Part shown: piece by piece, positions 12,778-24,700 of the stretch | Numbering within the stretch: the stretch's first letter is position 1 | Layout of the letters: each line of letters starts with the position of its first letter | From: Loripinus fragilis | Lineage: Eukaryota; Mollusca; Bivalvia; Lucinida; Lucinidae | Assembly (NCBI GenBank): GCA_964019695.1 | Contig: OZ026524.1 | Span: 63,371,066 to 63,435,065 of the forward strand | Reading direction: 5' to 3' | DNA: 64,000 nucleotides | Notes under the pieces: model-generated | Database searches by the model: none | Told to the model about the DNA's origin: nothing | Seen by the model: the letters and a program-made list of their open reading frames with translations, nothing else | Translations under genes and position numbers: made by a program

Positions 12778-15700
12778 CAAGCCAATGTTCTATTAAAGAT
12801 GGAATATTAAAGGTTTCTACCATCTCGTTTTAGAACAAGGAAGTAATGTTGTTCCTGTCGGCAGTAGATCTCAGCACACATATACTCGGAGGACAAGACA
12901 CATCAATAAAGTCTGTAAAGTTATACTGTACTATAGTACCACAGGAAGGTATCAACATAACAGTAGGACATGTCATCACAGCAGAGTGAGTATAAGCTAT
13001 TCTGTACCATAATATTACAGGAAGGGATCAACCTTATAGTAGGACATGTCATCACAGCAGAGTGAGTATAAGCTATTCTGTACCATAATATTACAGGAAG
13101 GGATCAACCTTATAGTAGGACATGTCATCACAGCAGAGTGAGTATAAGCTATGTTTGTTTGTTTGTTTTGTTGCTTTACGTCCCAGGCATCAGCTATGGA
13201 CATGGCGGGACGGTCAGTTTACCTAACCATACTTTTTCCTGGGCAAGCTTGAACAAGCAGCTAACCAGTACTTCGTGCACATACTTTCGTTTGTAACTGA
13301 CAAAACCCTTCTTGAATGATTAAGCGAAAGCAAGGTGAATGACAGTAGTAATTATTACATGATCAATCTCAATGAAAGTATGAAACTGTCCTGGGATCAA
13401 ACTCTCCAACGCTGGATTTGCAGTCAGACGCCAATCTGTAGCCAGACACGTTATCGACTGCACTACGCGGCCCAGTGTATATATAATCTATGTTGTACCA
13501 TAGTATCACAGGAATATACATGTATCAACGTAATAGTAGGACATGTCATCAGAGCAGAGTTAGAGTAAGCTATGTTGTACTATAGTACCGCAGGAATATA
13601 TCAACGTAATAGTAGGACATGTCATCACAGCTGAGTGAGTGTAAGCTATGCTATACTATAGTACCGCAGAAATGTATCAACTTGATAGTAGAACATGTCA
13701 TCACAGCAGAGTGAGTGTAAGCTATTCTGTACTATAGTATCACAGGAAGGTATCAATGTAATTGTAGGACATGTCATCACAGCAGAGTAGGTATAAGCTA
13801 TGTTTGTTTGTTTTGTTTGATTTGATTCCTTACGTCCACTCAACAATCTTTCAGTTATAAAGGGACGCTTCTTCCTGGGTTCAACCAGTACTAAGCTAGG
13901 ATTAATGTTCTTACTCAAGGACGCATCGCAGTGACGCCTGTGAGGCTCGAACCCGCGGCCCTTCGGTCTCGAGTCGAGCACTCTACCACTGAGCCACTGC
14001 ACTCCCATATGTAAGCTATGTTGTACTATAGTATCACAGGAAGGTATCAATGTAATTGTAGGACATTTTATCACAGCAGAGTTAGTGTAAGCTATTCTGT
14101 ACTATTGTGCCGCAGGGAGATATGAACGTCATTGTAGGACATGTTATCACAGCAGAGTTTGTGTAAGCTATTTTGTACAATAGTACCGCAGGGAGATATG
14201 AACGAAATTGTAGGACATGTCATCACAGCAGCGTAAGTGTAAGCTATTCTGTACTACAGTACAGCAGGAAAGTACCAACGTAATTTTAGGATATGTCATT
14301 ACAGCAGAGTGACTATAAGCTATTCTGTACTATAGTTTATCACATGACGTCGCGTCTGGGAATGATATAACGCTATGCAATAAAATCTATAAACCACTAG
14401 TGGTTTTAGGATTTTCGGGAAATGTTATGACGTCCATTATAATGTTGCGTAAAAGATGGCAATATATTGTCGTTTTCACGCAAAAATGTGATTTTTAATT
14501 AATTATAATCATGTCATGTGATAAAAAGAATCTAACATACGTGCTCCTATACTATTCAATTTATTAAACTCGTTGCTAAAAATTAATAAAATGCTCGGCA
14601 AGCCTCGCATTTTATCACTTTTTCCCCAACTCGTTTAATAAATTCAATAAAACATGAGCACTCGTGTAAGATCCTTTATATCACAGGAAGAAATCAAGGT
14701 AATAGTAGGACATGTCATCACAGCAGAGTGTGTATAAGGTATTCTGTACAATAGTATCACAGGAAGTAATCAAGGTAATAGTAGGACATGTCATCACAGC
14801 AGAGTGAGTATAAGGTATTCTGTACTAGAGTATCACAGAAAGAAATCAAGGTAATAGTAGGACATGCCATCACAGCAGAGTAAGTGTAAGCTTTTCTGTA
14901 CCATAGTATTGCAGGAAGATATCAATGTAATTGTAGGACATGTTATCAGAGCAGAGTGAGTATAAGCTATGTTTGTTTGTTTTGTTTGATTTGATTCTTT
15001 ACATCCCATCAACAATCTTTCAGTTATAAAGGGACGTTTATTCCTGGGTTGAACCAGTACTAAGTTAGGATTAATGTTCTTGCTCAAGGACACAACGCAG
15101 TGACGCCTGTGAGGCTCGAACCTGCGGCCCTTTGGTCTCGAGTCAAGCGCTCTACCACTGAGCCACTGTGCTCCCATATATAAGCTATATTGTACTATAG
15201 TATCCCATGAAGGTATCAATGTAATTGTAGGACATGTTATCACAGCAGAGTTAGTGTAAGCTATTCTGTACTATTGTACCACAGGGAGATATGAACAAAA
15301 TTGTAGGACATGTCATCACAGCAGAGTTAGTGTAAGCTATTCTATACTAAAGTATCATAGGAAGGTATCAACGTAATTGTAGGACATGTCATCACAGCAG
15401 AGCTAGTGTAAGCTATTCTGTACTATAGTTTATCACATGACGTCGCGTCTGGGGTGATATAAAGCTATGCAAAAAAATCGATAAACCACTAGTGGTTTGA
15501 AGATTTTTGGGAAATGTTGTGACGTCCATTATAATGTTGCGTAAAGGATGGCAAAATATTGACGTTTTCACGCCAAAAATGTCATTTTTAATGAATGATA
15601 AGCATGTCATGTGATAAATAGAATCTAACATTCGTGCTCCTGTACTATTGAATTTATCAAACTCGTTGGGAAAATTATTAAAAGGCTCGGCAAGCCTCGC

Positions 15701-18700
15701 ATTTTATCACTTTTACCCAACTCGTTTAATAAATAAAATGAAAAACGTGTATTCGTGTAAGAGCCTCTATATCACAGGAAGAAATCAAGGTAATAGTAGG
15801 ACATGTCATCACAGCAGAGTGAGTATAAGGTATTCTGTACTATATTACCACAGGAAGAAATCAAGGTAATTGTAGGACATGTCTTCACAGCAGAGTGAGT
15901 ATAAGTTACTTTACTATATAATTACAGGAAGGTATCAACATAACAGTAGGACGTGTCACCACAGCAGAGTAAGTGTAAGCTATTCTGTACCATAGTATCA
16001 CAATGAAGGGATCAACGTAATTGTGGGACATTTCATCACATTTGAGTGAGTGTTAGCTATTCTTTTCCATAGTATCACAGGAAGGGATAAACATAATAGT
16101 AGGACATGTTATTACAGCAGAGTGAGTATAAGGTATTCTGTACCATAGTTTTACAGGAAGAAATCACGGTAATAGTAGGACATGTTATCACAGCAGAGTT
16201 AGTGTAAGCTATTCTGTACCATAGTATCACAAGAAGGGATCAACGTGGTGCGTAATTGCGGTCGGCCGTGGCCGGCCGCTTATATAAACATCATTCAAAA
16301 CACACATCAAATTCAGGTTTTGACCGAAGCTTTATTCCGTGCTCAGGCTATATTTTATTCGCTGCCGAACAACGAGTGGGGTACCAAATATCGTGGGTTG
16401 ACCTACAGCGCGAAGTTAACTGTCCGTGAAATCAGAAAGAAGGCGTCAATTTGCCCTGTCGATTATATAAACGCAATAAGTATTAGCTTTTCAAAAAAGC
16501 TGGCGAAAGTTAAACGTCCCAAAGTCAAAACGTCCTTGATTGGCAAAGAGTGCAAGCGAACTTCACATCAGTAAACGTACTTCTGTGGTTGTCATCCACA
16601 TCTGATTACATAGAATTACTATGAATTCAGGCACTGTCTTATGACGGTCATGACAACAGGTTTTATGCCCCCAAAGGGAGGCATATAGTAATAAAACTGA
16701 CTGTCCTTAGTGTCCTAGAAGTTTGAGTGTTCATATCACATGCGGAGTATATCTCCTATATTATTTTAGGCAGGAATTCCAAATTCGTGTCTTAATGCAA
16801 TTAGGGTCATGGAGCGTCACGCACCTTTACCACTGCCATCAGATCTAGAAAAATCGTGTCCACGAGCATACATCCTAGGAATCCCAAATTTGATTTGTGA
16901 ACACATCTTGGGGTCACAGAGTCTGTACATATACAGTTAAGCGACCACTGTGACCTTGATTTTCTGGCATTAGTTTTAAGAAAAATGGGCTGTCTAGTGT
17001 TGTCAAATGATTTTCCATAAATGTGTCGCATGCTGGATACATTACCATAACATACCATGATTAAGCCAGTGCTTTCAAAAGATCAAGCAACAACTCGCTG
17101 GAAGCATGTGTTAAATGGTAACAAATCACAGTTCAGATGTTGATAACCAGGGCTTATTAGAATAAATCTACATGGACAAGCTCTAGAAGTTCAAAATGGA
17201 AGCTTGCAGTGGGCAAGAATACATACAATGATAGGGCTAAGCGACCGCCAGCTTTTTTGAAAAGCTAATACTTGTTGTAGGACATGTCATCACATTAGAG
17301 TGAGTGTTAGCTATTCTGTTCCATAGTATCACAGGAATGGATCAACGTGATAGTAGGACATGTTATTACAGTAGAGTGAGTATAAGCTATTCTGTACTAT
17401 AGTACCACAGGCAGATACCAACGTAATTGTAGGACATGTCATCACAGCAGAGTGAGTATAAGGTATTCTGTACCATAGTTTTACAGGAAGAAATCAAGGT
17501 AATAGTAGGACATGTTATCACAGCAGAGTGAGTGTCAGACCTGGGGTGATCGCAATCAGTAATTGTAATTATCTGTAATTAAATACAATTTTCAAAGTAA
17601 TCAAATGTAATTGTAATCATGTTTTTTTTCAAATACATGTAATATAATTGTAACGATTACTAAAAATATTTTAGCTGTAATTATAATTACATTCAAATAC
17701 TTTTCAAATACATTTGGCTATTGACTTAAAAAATTTGACCAACACAAGAAACAAATAGGTGATTAATGGTAATATTTTAATTCAGATCTATGAATGAGAA
17801 AAAGAACACAGGATAAATAAAACATATTGACTTTGTGGACAATAAAAGTAAGCACACTTTAAAATATTTAGTCTATTTCAGACTTAACATGGTGTTTAAT
17901 ATTAATTTGCATTTTGTATAAAAATTAAAAACCATTTTTTTTAAATTAAAAAATATGGCAATAGACAACTTAACATGGTATAAGGTACATTTTTCTCCCA
18001 AAATTCACTCTTGACAGCATTTCTGTTTCTCCTATTTGCTGGAGGCCTTAAAGAAATGGTGAGAAACAAAACAGTTCTGTTCATTTTGACATGCTTAGCT
18101 GATATCATATGTAAATTTATCAAATCCAGACTATAAAAAGAAGACTACTCAAAGGTGTCAAATCTTTTGTTATTGAATATAGCTAGCTCATGTGAAAAGG
18201 TACTTAGGACCTTCTTAATAGCTACCTGTATATGGGAGCAAACTGGACAAAGGTTATTACACAAAAGTAAATTTTCTTATGGAATGGCTAAATAACTGTT
18301 TTTTCATCCAATAGTGCAACATCTGCCCTGTAGAATGCTTATTCAGCATAGCAGGCAACGTTTTTAGGCCTGAAAGATGTTCCCTCAAAGATGAAACTTT
18401 TGAAAAACTTACTATGATGATTAAATGTAATCATCAAATTAAATCTGAGTGATAACAATTTAAAAGTAGCTGACTGAGCAAAAGGTTGCAGTTGTGTAAC
18501 AGACAATTTCCATCTTACATACTGCAGGGCTCACCCTGCCATTAGCCATTGTAGCCATTTGCTACTAAAATGCAGAGTGGCTACAAATATAAGTCATTGG
18601 CTAAAAATAAAGTCTATGTGAAAAAAATACTTTTTTGTGAAAAAGTGTATTTTGATCAGCTTTTGGATTTTCGAATACTGCTTTTATTTATTATTCCTTC

Positions 18701-21666
18701 ACTTTTTATGATTGTGCCATATTTTACTCTTTAAATTCTGGATTTTTTCAATACCATCTGGGTTTCAAAAAGTTTGGATCCAGATCAGGCCCAGCATTTT
18801 GTCGGGCCAGATCTGAGTCCAAACTGTTTGCAAAGGTTATCAGCAGATACAGAGGGCAAAGTTTAATACAAAACAACTTGTTGATACTTTCTGGCTAAAA
18901 CCTTGGCTAAAGTTAATTTCATTTGGCTCCAACTTTTTCCATTTGGCTGAAGTGCTGGCTACAACATATTCTGAGCCAGGGTAAGCCCTGATACTTTATA
19001 AATCTATCTTGCTATGTGGTACTATACAGTGAAATAGATCTATAAACTATGTAAGCAGATATAATGTATGATGTATCAAACTTTAAGACCTTATTGGTAT
19101 GAACTGTGCATAGTGTATATATATTTGATTAATTTAGATAAGAACACAAATAAAATTTCATAGCTAATTTAAGAAATAACAGTATAGGACATGGCTTTAT
19201 ATATAACTTCAAAGACCCTATCCATCTTTATAATTTTAAAAGTGAGTACTCTATAGCATTGCAAATTTACATAAAAACTTCAAAAGTAATTAGTTATGTA
19301 TTTGATTTCATTTCTAAAGTAATTGTAATTGTAATCATTACATTTTTACAGGTCCTGTAATTATAATGTAATTGTAATCATTGATAAGTCAAAGTAATTG
19401 TAATGTATTTGAATACTTTTCAAAGTATTTGGCCCCAGGTCTGGTGAGTGTAAGCTATTTTGTACTATAGTACCGCAGGAAGATACCAACGTAATTGTAG
19501 GACATGTCATCACAGCAGAGTGAGTGTAAGCTATTCTGTACTATAGTACCACAGGAAGATACCGACGTAATTGTAGGACATGTCATCACAGCAGAGTGAG
19601 TGTAAGCTATTCTGTACTATAGTACCACAGGAAGATACCAACGTAATTTTAGGACATGTCATCACAGCAGAGTGAGTGTAAGCTATTCTATACCATATTA
19701 TTACAGGAAAGGATCAGCGTAATTGTAGGACATGTCATCACATCAGAGTGAGCATAAGGTGTTCTGTACCATAGCACCACAAGTAGGTCGGTCTGTGGCC
19801 TGTGATTGTGGCATTTCCTGATTATATTCACTTGCTTTTTGAGCGTTTGAGGTGGTACAAGGTAGACATCTGTTTTCACGTTAATCCTTGAAGCACACTT
19901 ACTCTAATTATTTTAGACAACTCTGTAAGAAAACGACAACGGCCTTGACGAGGACCGCAGTGGCTCAGTTGGTAGAGTGTTAGACTACGGATTGAAGGTT
20001 TGTGAGTTCAAAACTCACTGGATGCATTTCGCTGTACTCTAGAGCAAAACTTTATCTGCTAAGTATGAGCTCAACGCGGGAAGACATGAAATCGTCTCGA
20101 CATGACTGGACAAAATGACTGGGACGAAGAGCATCAACACAAACAAGCATAAAAATAAAACAAATGCCTAGATCAGAAACCACAATTCTGCAGCGTCTTG
20201 ACCTGTTGACTGGGTATCCACATATGGATTAAGATCTCTTCAACATCGACTAAGACTGAGGCTGAAAGGATACATAGAGAATACTAGGTGGGTGTCTTTT
20301 GATATCAAATTTACCAGGCAAAGGTTTGAGAACACTTGTTGACATCGCGAGGCTTGCAAACTTGATATCAGAAGACGCAAACCTGGCATTCTGTTTATCA
20401 GTTTACGCACTGATTCACTCTTCAAATTAGCGATAATGACGTAGTTTTCGATATTTGTGTTGATTCAGCCTCATTAGCGACGTCATTCAAAAAGTGAAAC
20501 TTCATCACGACCTGATAAAAGCGCGTGTCCTGAGAGAGACAACGTTTATCAGGCAACGTGCAACGCTGCATTTAATATGAATGGTAACTGATAAAAAAAC
20601 TTGTATCAATTTTCTGAGATTATGATACCTGTCTAGCATAACTGGATTAAGCAACCTGCGTATTCATGCAGTTTTGCTAGAGCCTTCGGTTCTCGCCAAC
20701 AAAAAGTATTGAAGCCGATGAGGAGTTTGACCAGAGAATAGACTATTGGCCCACTAGATTTCTATGCATGCATGTCCATGTTCTTTCTTTATAAATATGC
20801 TATCCCAGTAAGCAGTGTAGAGTGCAGTGGATCAGTTGGTAGAGCGTTAGACTGCGGTCAAAGGGTCGCTGGTTCGATCCCAAAACCGGCAGAGTCACTG
20901 TGGTCTGTCCTTGAGCAAGATACTTTATCCGTTGCTTAGTACTATTGTGCGTACAGGAATTCAGTGAACATCGCTTTTTTGCGTTTATTTTTATACACTA
21001 CCGCCCATCTATTTGTCCTTGTCGAATTCGCGTTGAAAACGCATTGAAAACGCACGTAATACGCATTAGTTTTCCAACGCAAATTTCGAAAATCCAATCA
21101 AAGCCCACTTTCTATACGCGTTGAACTGCAGTGCAACGCATTTACCTGTTAACCAATCAATTACTCGAGTATAGCAACGCATTTCAACGTACAATTCACG
21201 TTGAAACGCATTGTTGAACAGCCAATCAAAAAGGTTCAATTGCGTTGCCAGACCTGTTACATGTAAATCAATGATAATTTTATTATTGAAACCAAGAAAA
21301 CAGCGAAAACATTATCCCACAAAATGCTTTGTTTATCGTTTCTTTTTTTCTTTTTTGTGTCAATGGCACTCACTCATTTATGGTCATCGTTGCGAGATAT
21401 TTCATGTCAGCTGACATTTGTTTAACATCGGTTACAATTCAAATATGTGGACCAGTTCATCGTGTTTAGTCCAACCATATCAAACAGGTCCGTAATTCTG
21501 TGTTATCAGGCCTTGGGATCAGCTTTCAGAACCTGAACCTGCTGCATTTTGATCAAATAATTAGCTTGAAGTCTTTATCGATCAATCTCTTCTTGCTGGC
21601 TTGATTAAATTTGGGTCTTCAGTTGATGAGGCTCCTGGTCCAAGCCTCACAGAAGGCACTGTGTTC

Positions 21667-21705
<39 letters not shown>

Positions 21706-24700
21706 GAAGGCTGTTTAAACAGTGTCAGAACCTATCTGTCGGGCACTGTGCTACAGGGGTGAAGCTGTTTAAGTGGTGTCAAAACTTACCTGCTGACACT
21801 GTGCTGCAGGGGTGCAGCTGTTTAAGTGGTGTCAAAACCTATCTGCCGGGACTGTGTTGCAGAGGTGCAGCTGTTTAAGTGGTGTTAAAACCTATCTGCC
21901 GGCACTGTGTTGCAGAGATGCAGCTGTTTAAGCGGTGACGAAACCCATCTGCCTGCACTGTGTTGCAGAGGTGCAGCTGTTTAAGTGGTGACGAAACCCA
22001 TCTGCCGGCACTGTGTTGCAGAGGTGCAGCTGTTTAAGCGGTGACGAAACCCATCTGCCAGCACTGTGTTGCAGAGGTGCAGCTGTTTAAGCGGTGTCGC
22101 AACCTATCTGCCGGGAACTGTGCTGCAGGGGTGCAGCTGTTTAAGTGGTGTCTCAACCTATCTGCCGGCACTGTGCTGCAGGAGTGCAGCTGTTTAAGTG
22201 GTGTTGAAACCTACCTGCCGGCACTGTGCTGCAGCTGTTTAAGCAGTGTCAAAACCTATCTGCTAGCATTGTGCTGCAGGGGTGCAGCTGTTTAAGCAGT
22301 GTTGCAACCTATCTGCCGGCACTGTGCTGCAGGGGTTCAGCTGTTTAAGCGGTGTTGAAACCTATCTGCCGGGACTGTGTTGCAGGGGTGCAATGTTTAA
22401 GTGGTGTCAAAACCTACCTGCCGGCACTGTGTTGCAGGGGTCAGCTGTTTAAGTGGTGTCGAAACCTATCTGCCGTGACTGTGTTGCAGAGGTGCAGCTG
22501 TTTAAGTGGTGTCGAAACCTATCTGCCGGGACTGTGTTGCAGTGGTGCAGCTGTTTAAGTGGTGTCGAAACCTATCTGCCAGGACTGTGTTGCAGGGGTG
22601 CAGCTGTTTAAGTGGTGTTGAAACCTATCTGCCGGGACTGTGTTGCAGGGGTGCAGCTGTTTTAGTGGTTTCCAAACCTATCTGCCAGCACTGTGTTGCA
22701 GCGGTGCAGCTGTTTAAGCGGTGTCACAACCTATCTGTCGGGACTGTGTTGCAGGGGTGCAACCGTTTAAGGGGTTTCGAAACCTATCTGCCGGCACTGT
22801 GTTGCAGGCTTGCAGCTGTTTAAGTGGTGTCGAAACCTATCTGCTGGCACTGTGTTGCAGAGGTGCAGCTGTTTAAGCAGTGTTGCAACCTATCTGCCGG
22901 CACTGTGCTGCAGGGGTGCAGTTGTTTAAGCAGTGTCAAAACCTACCTGCCAGCACTGTGCTGCAGGGGTGCAGCTGTTTAAGTGGTGTCGAAACCTATC
23001 TGCTGGGACTGTGTTGCAGAGGTGCAGCTGTTTAAGTGGTGTTGAAACCTATCTGCCGGCACTTTGTTGCAGAGGTACAGCTGTTTAAGTGGTGTCGAAA
23101 CATATCTGTCGGCTATGTGTTGCAGGAGTGGAGCTGTTTAAGTGGTGTTGAAACCTATCCGCCGGCACTGTGTTGCGGGGGTGCAGCTGTTTAAGCGGTG
23201 TTGAAACCTTGTTGCAGGGGTGCAGCTGTTTAAGCGGTGTCAAAACCTATCTTCCGGCACTGTGCTGCAGGGTTGCAGCTGTTTAATTGGTGTCAAAACC
23301 TACCTGTCGGCACTGTGGTGCAGAGGTGCAGGCTGTTTAAGCAGTGTTGGAACCTACCTGCCGGGCACTGTGTTGCAAGGGTGCAGGCTGTTTAAATGGG
23401 GTCTGAACCTACCTCCTTGGCACTGTCGAGCAGGGGTACAGGTTGTTTAAGCGGTGTCAGTTTCTACCTCCTGAGCAGGTGTGATGGGCAGAACTGGATA
23501 TACTGCTCTACTTTTATTTTAGGACTGATCAGGTGAAGCCTGGGCACATGCAATTGCTTTTGCTTAGGAGTGCCTTCTTTTTTCTTTTGAGATAGATCTA
23601 TTCAGTTAGAATGTCAACAAGTGAGTTTGGCTCGATTATTTTACTTAACAAGGAGAGTTTGCATCTAATCTCAGTTGACCCAATCTGAAAGTTCGAAATT
23701 GTTTGATGCGAATCCCAAGAAACAAAATTGAATGCAGTGCGGCATATTTTCAATTCATTAATTTGCTTCATGTCGTTGTTTTAAGAAAAATATTTTACAT
23801 TGGGCACTAAAAGAGACTAATTATAGCTCTATATCTGATGAATATCGATTTGATTTTACTGTTATATATTCATTTTTCGGCCTTGAGTAACTCCATTCAT
23901 TTCTCTGCTGAAAAGTCGTGATAGTCGGCTCAAGATATTGATCAATGAATGGAGTGAGATATTTGATTCAAACTGGGCTTTAAAACCTCAAAGGAAACGG
24001 GAATTGAGATATGCAAGACAAAACTTATCAGAAATATTCAAAGCAAAGTTGAACCGTGAATAACAATGTAAACATTGATCAAGGTCAACTCAATTTTGAT
24101 TGGTTTACGCATTACTGCGTTTTAAAAAAACGATTTGATTGGCTAAAGGAAGAAACGCATATTTTATCGTTGAAACGCGTTTAAGGGCTGCTAATGAATA
24201 TTCATGAGTTTCGAAATACGTTGATTCGCGTTTCATACGCAATTTAAACTCAACGCAGGTACAATGCGTTGGAAACGCACATGAAACGCGAATTCGCAGG
24301 ACAAATACGCGGGCGGAAGTGTATGTGCAGACTGATCGCAGAATAAACATCAGAATTTAATACATCTATACACCGCCTAATTGGTGATATTTTTTTCGTT
24401 TAAAAGGTATTGCCATATGGGCTGTGATATGATGGAATTTGTCCTCATTTGAGCATCTGCATTTTTTAATTTACCCTAAACTCACCTATGTACGGATCAC
24501 TGCCTTTATTTGACTATCGAAAAATAATCATACAGTTTTGTAAGACGAAGTAACGTGTTAGGAGAAGGGTTTCTTATCATATCAAAATAGTTCCACCAAA
24601 TGCAAATTATGGCAATAGTTTGGGTTCATTGAATTTTGTCATACAATAAAATATTGAGGCCTTCCTTGTGGGTACCCATCTGCTTGTTCCTATGAAATGA

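Larger units (their letters stand above)
12986..19787 (+). repeat. 76-bp minisatellite derived from the exon 5 / intron 5 junction (~30 units, interrupted)
   Basis: Each unit is a copy of the last 60 nt of exon 5 (CTGTACTATAGTACCACAG ... CATGTCATCACAGCAGA) joined to the first 16 nt of the intron (GTGAGTATAAGCTATT). The period is exactly 76 bp between the first donors (12986, 13062). About 2.4 kb of units survive in blocks split by a type-2 SINE, two type-1 SINEs, two MITEs, a 1-kb insert and a 1.9-kb hAT-like element. Most units keep both CACAG and GTGAGT around a 41-nt pseudo-exon. Unit length mod 3 is 1, and the unit carries an in-frame TGA, so the copies are not coding. Confidence 0.93.
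20993..24324. mobile_element. 3.3-kb TIR element carrying a 53-bp minisatellite
   Basis: Left end TACACTACCGCCC..TATTTGTCCT..GAATTCGCGTT; right end is the inverted equivalent, AACGCGAATTC..AGGACAAATA..GGGCGGAAGTGTA. Both ends carry subterminal AACGC/GCGTT repeats over about 250 bp. Between them lie a (GA)n tract and the 53-bp array. No transposase frame is seen. Confidence 0.8.

Noticed and set aside
13646..15243. Minus-strand open frames of 136-142 codons
   Set aside because: They combine antisense 76-bp satellite with antisense SINE; the two near-identical frames reflect the block duplication, not paralogous genes.
16245..16574. 109-codon frame inside the insertion in the array
   Set aside because: No recognisable domain, overlaps an inverted-repeat end, and starts at the insertion border. 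Kept only as a note in the insertion entry.
12986..19787. Could the regular repeats be a CRISPR array?
   Set aside because: Units are contiguous without unique spacers, derive from an exon/intron junction, and the genome is eukaryotic.
20820..20900. Functional tRNA gene in a SINE head
   Set aside because: Boxes A and B are present but the sequence continues into the SINE body, lacks a convincing acceptor-stem pairing, and matches dispersed copies.
22041..23450. Cys-rich repeat peptides (ETYLPALCCRGAAV)
   Set aside because: Products of the 53-bp minisatellite, whose period is not a multiple of three, so the same DNA appears in all frames.
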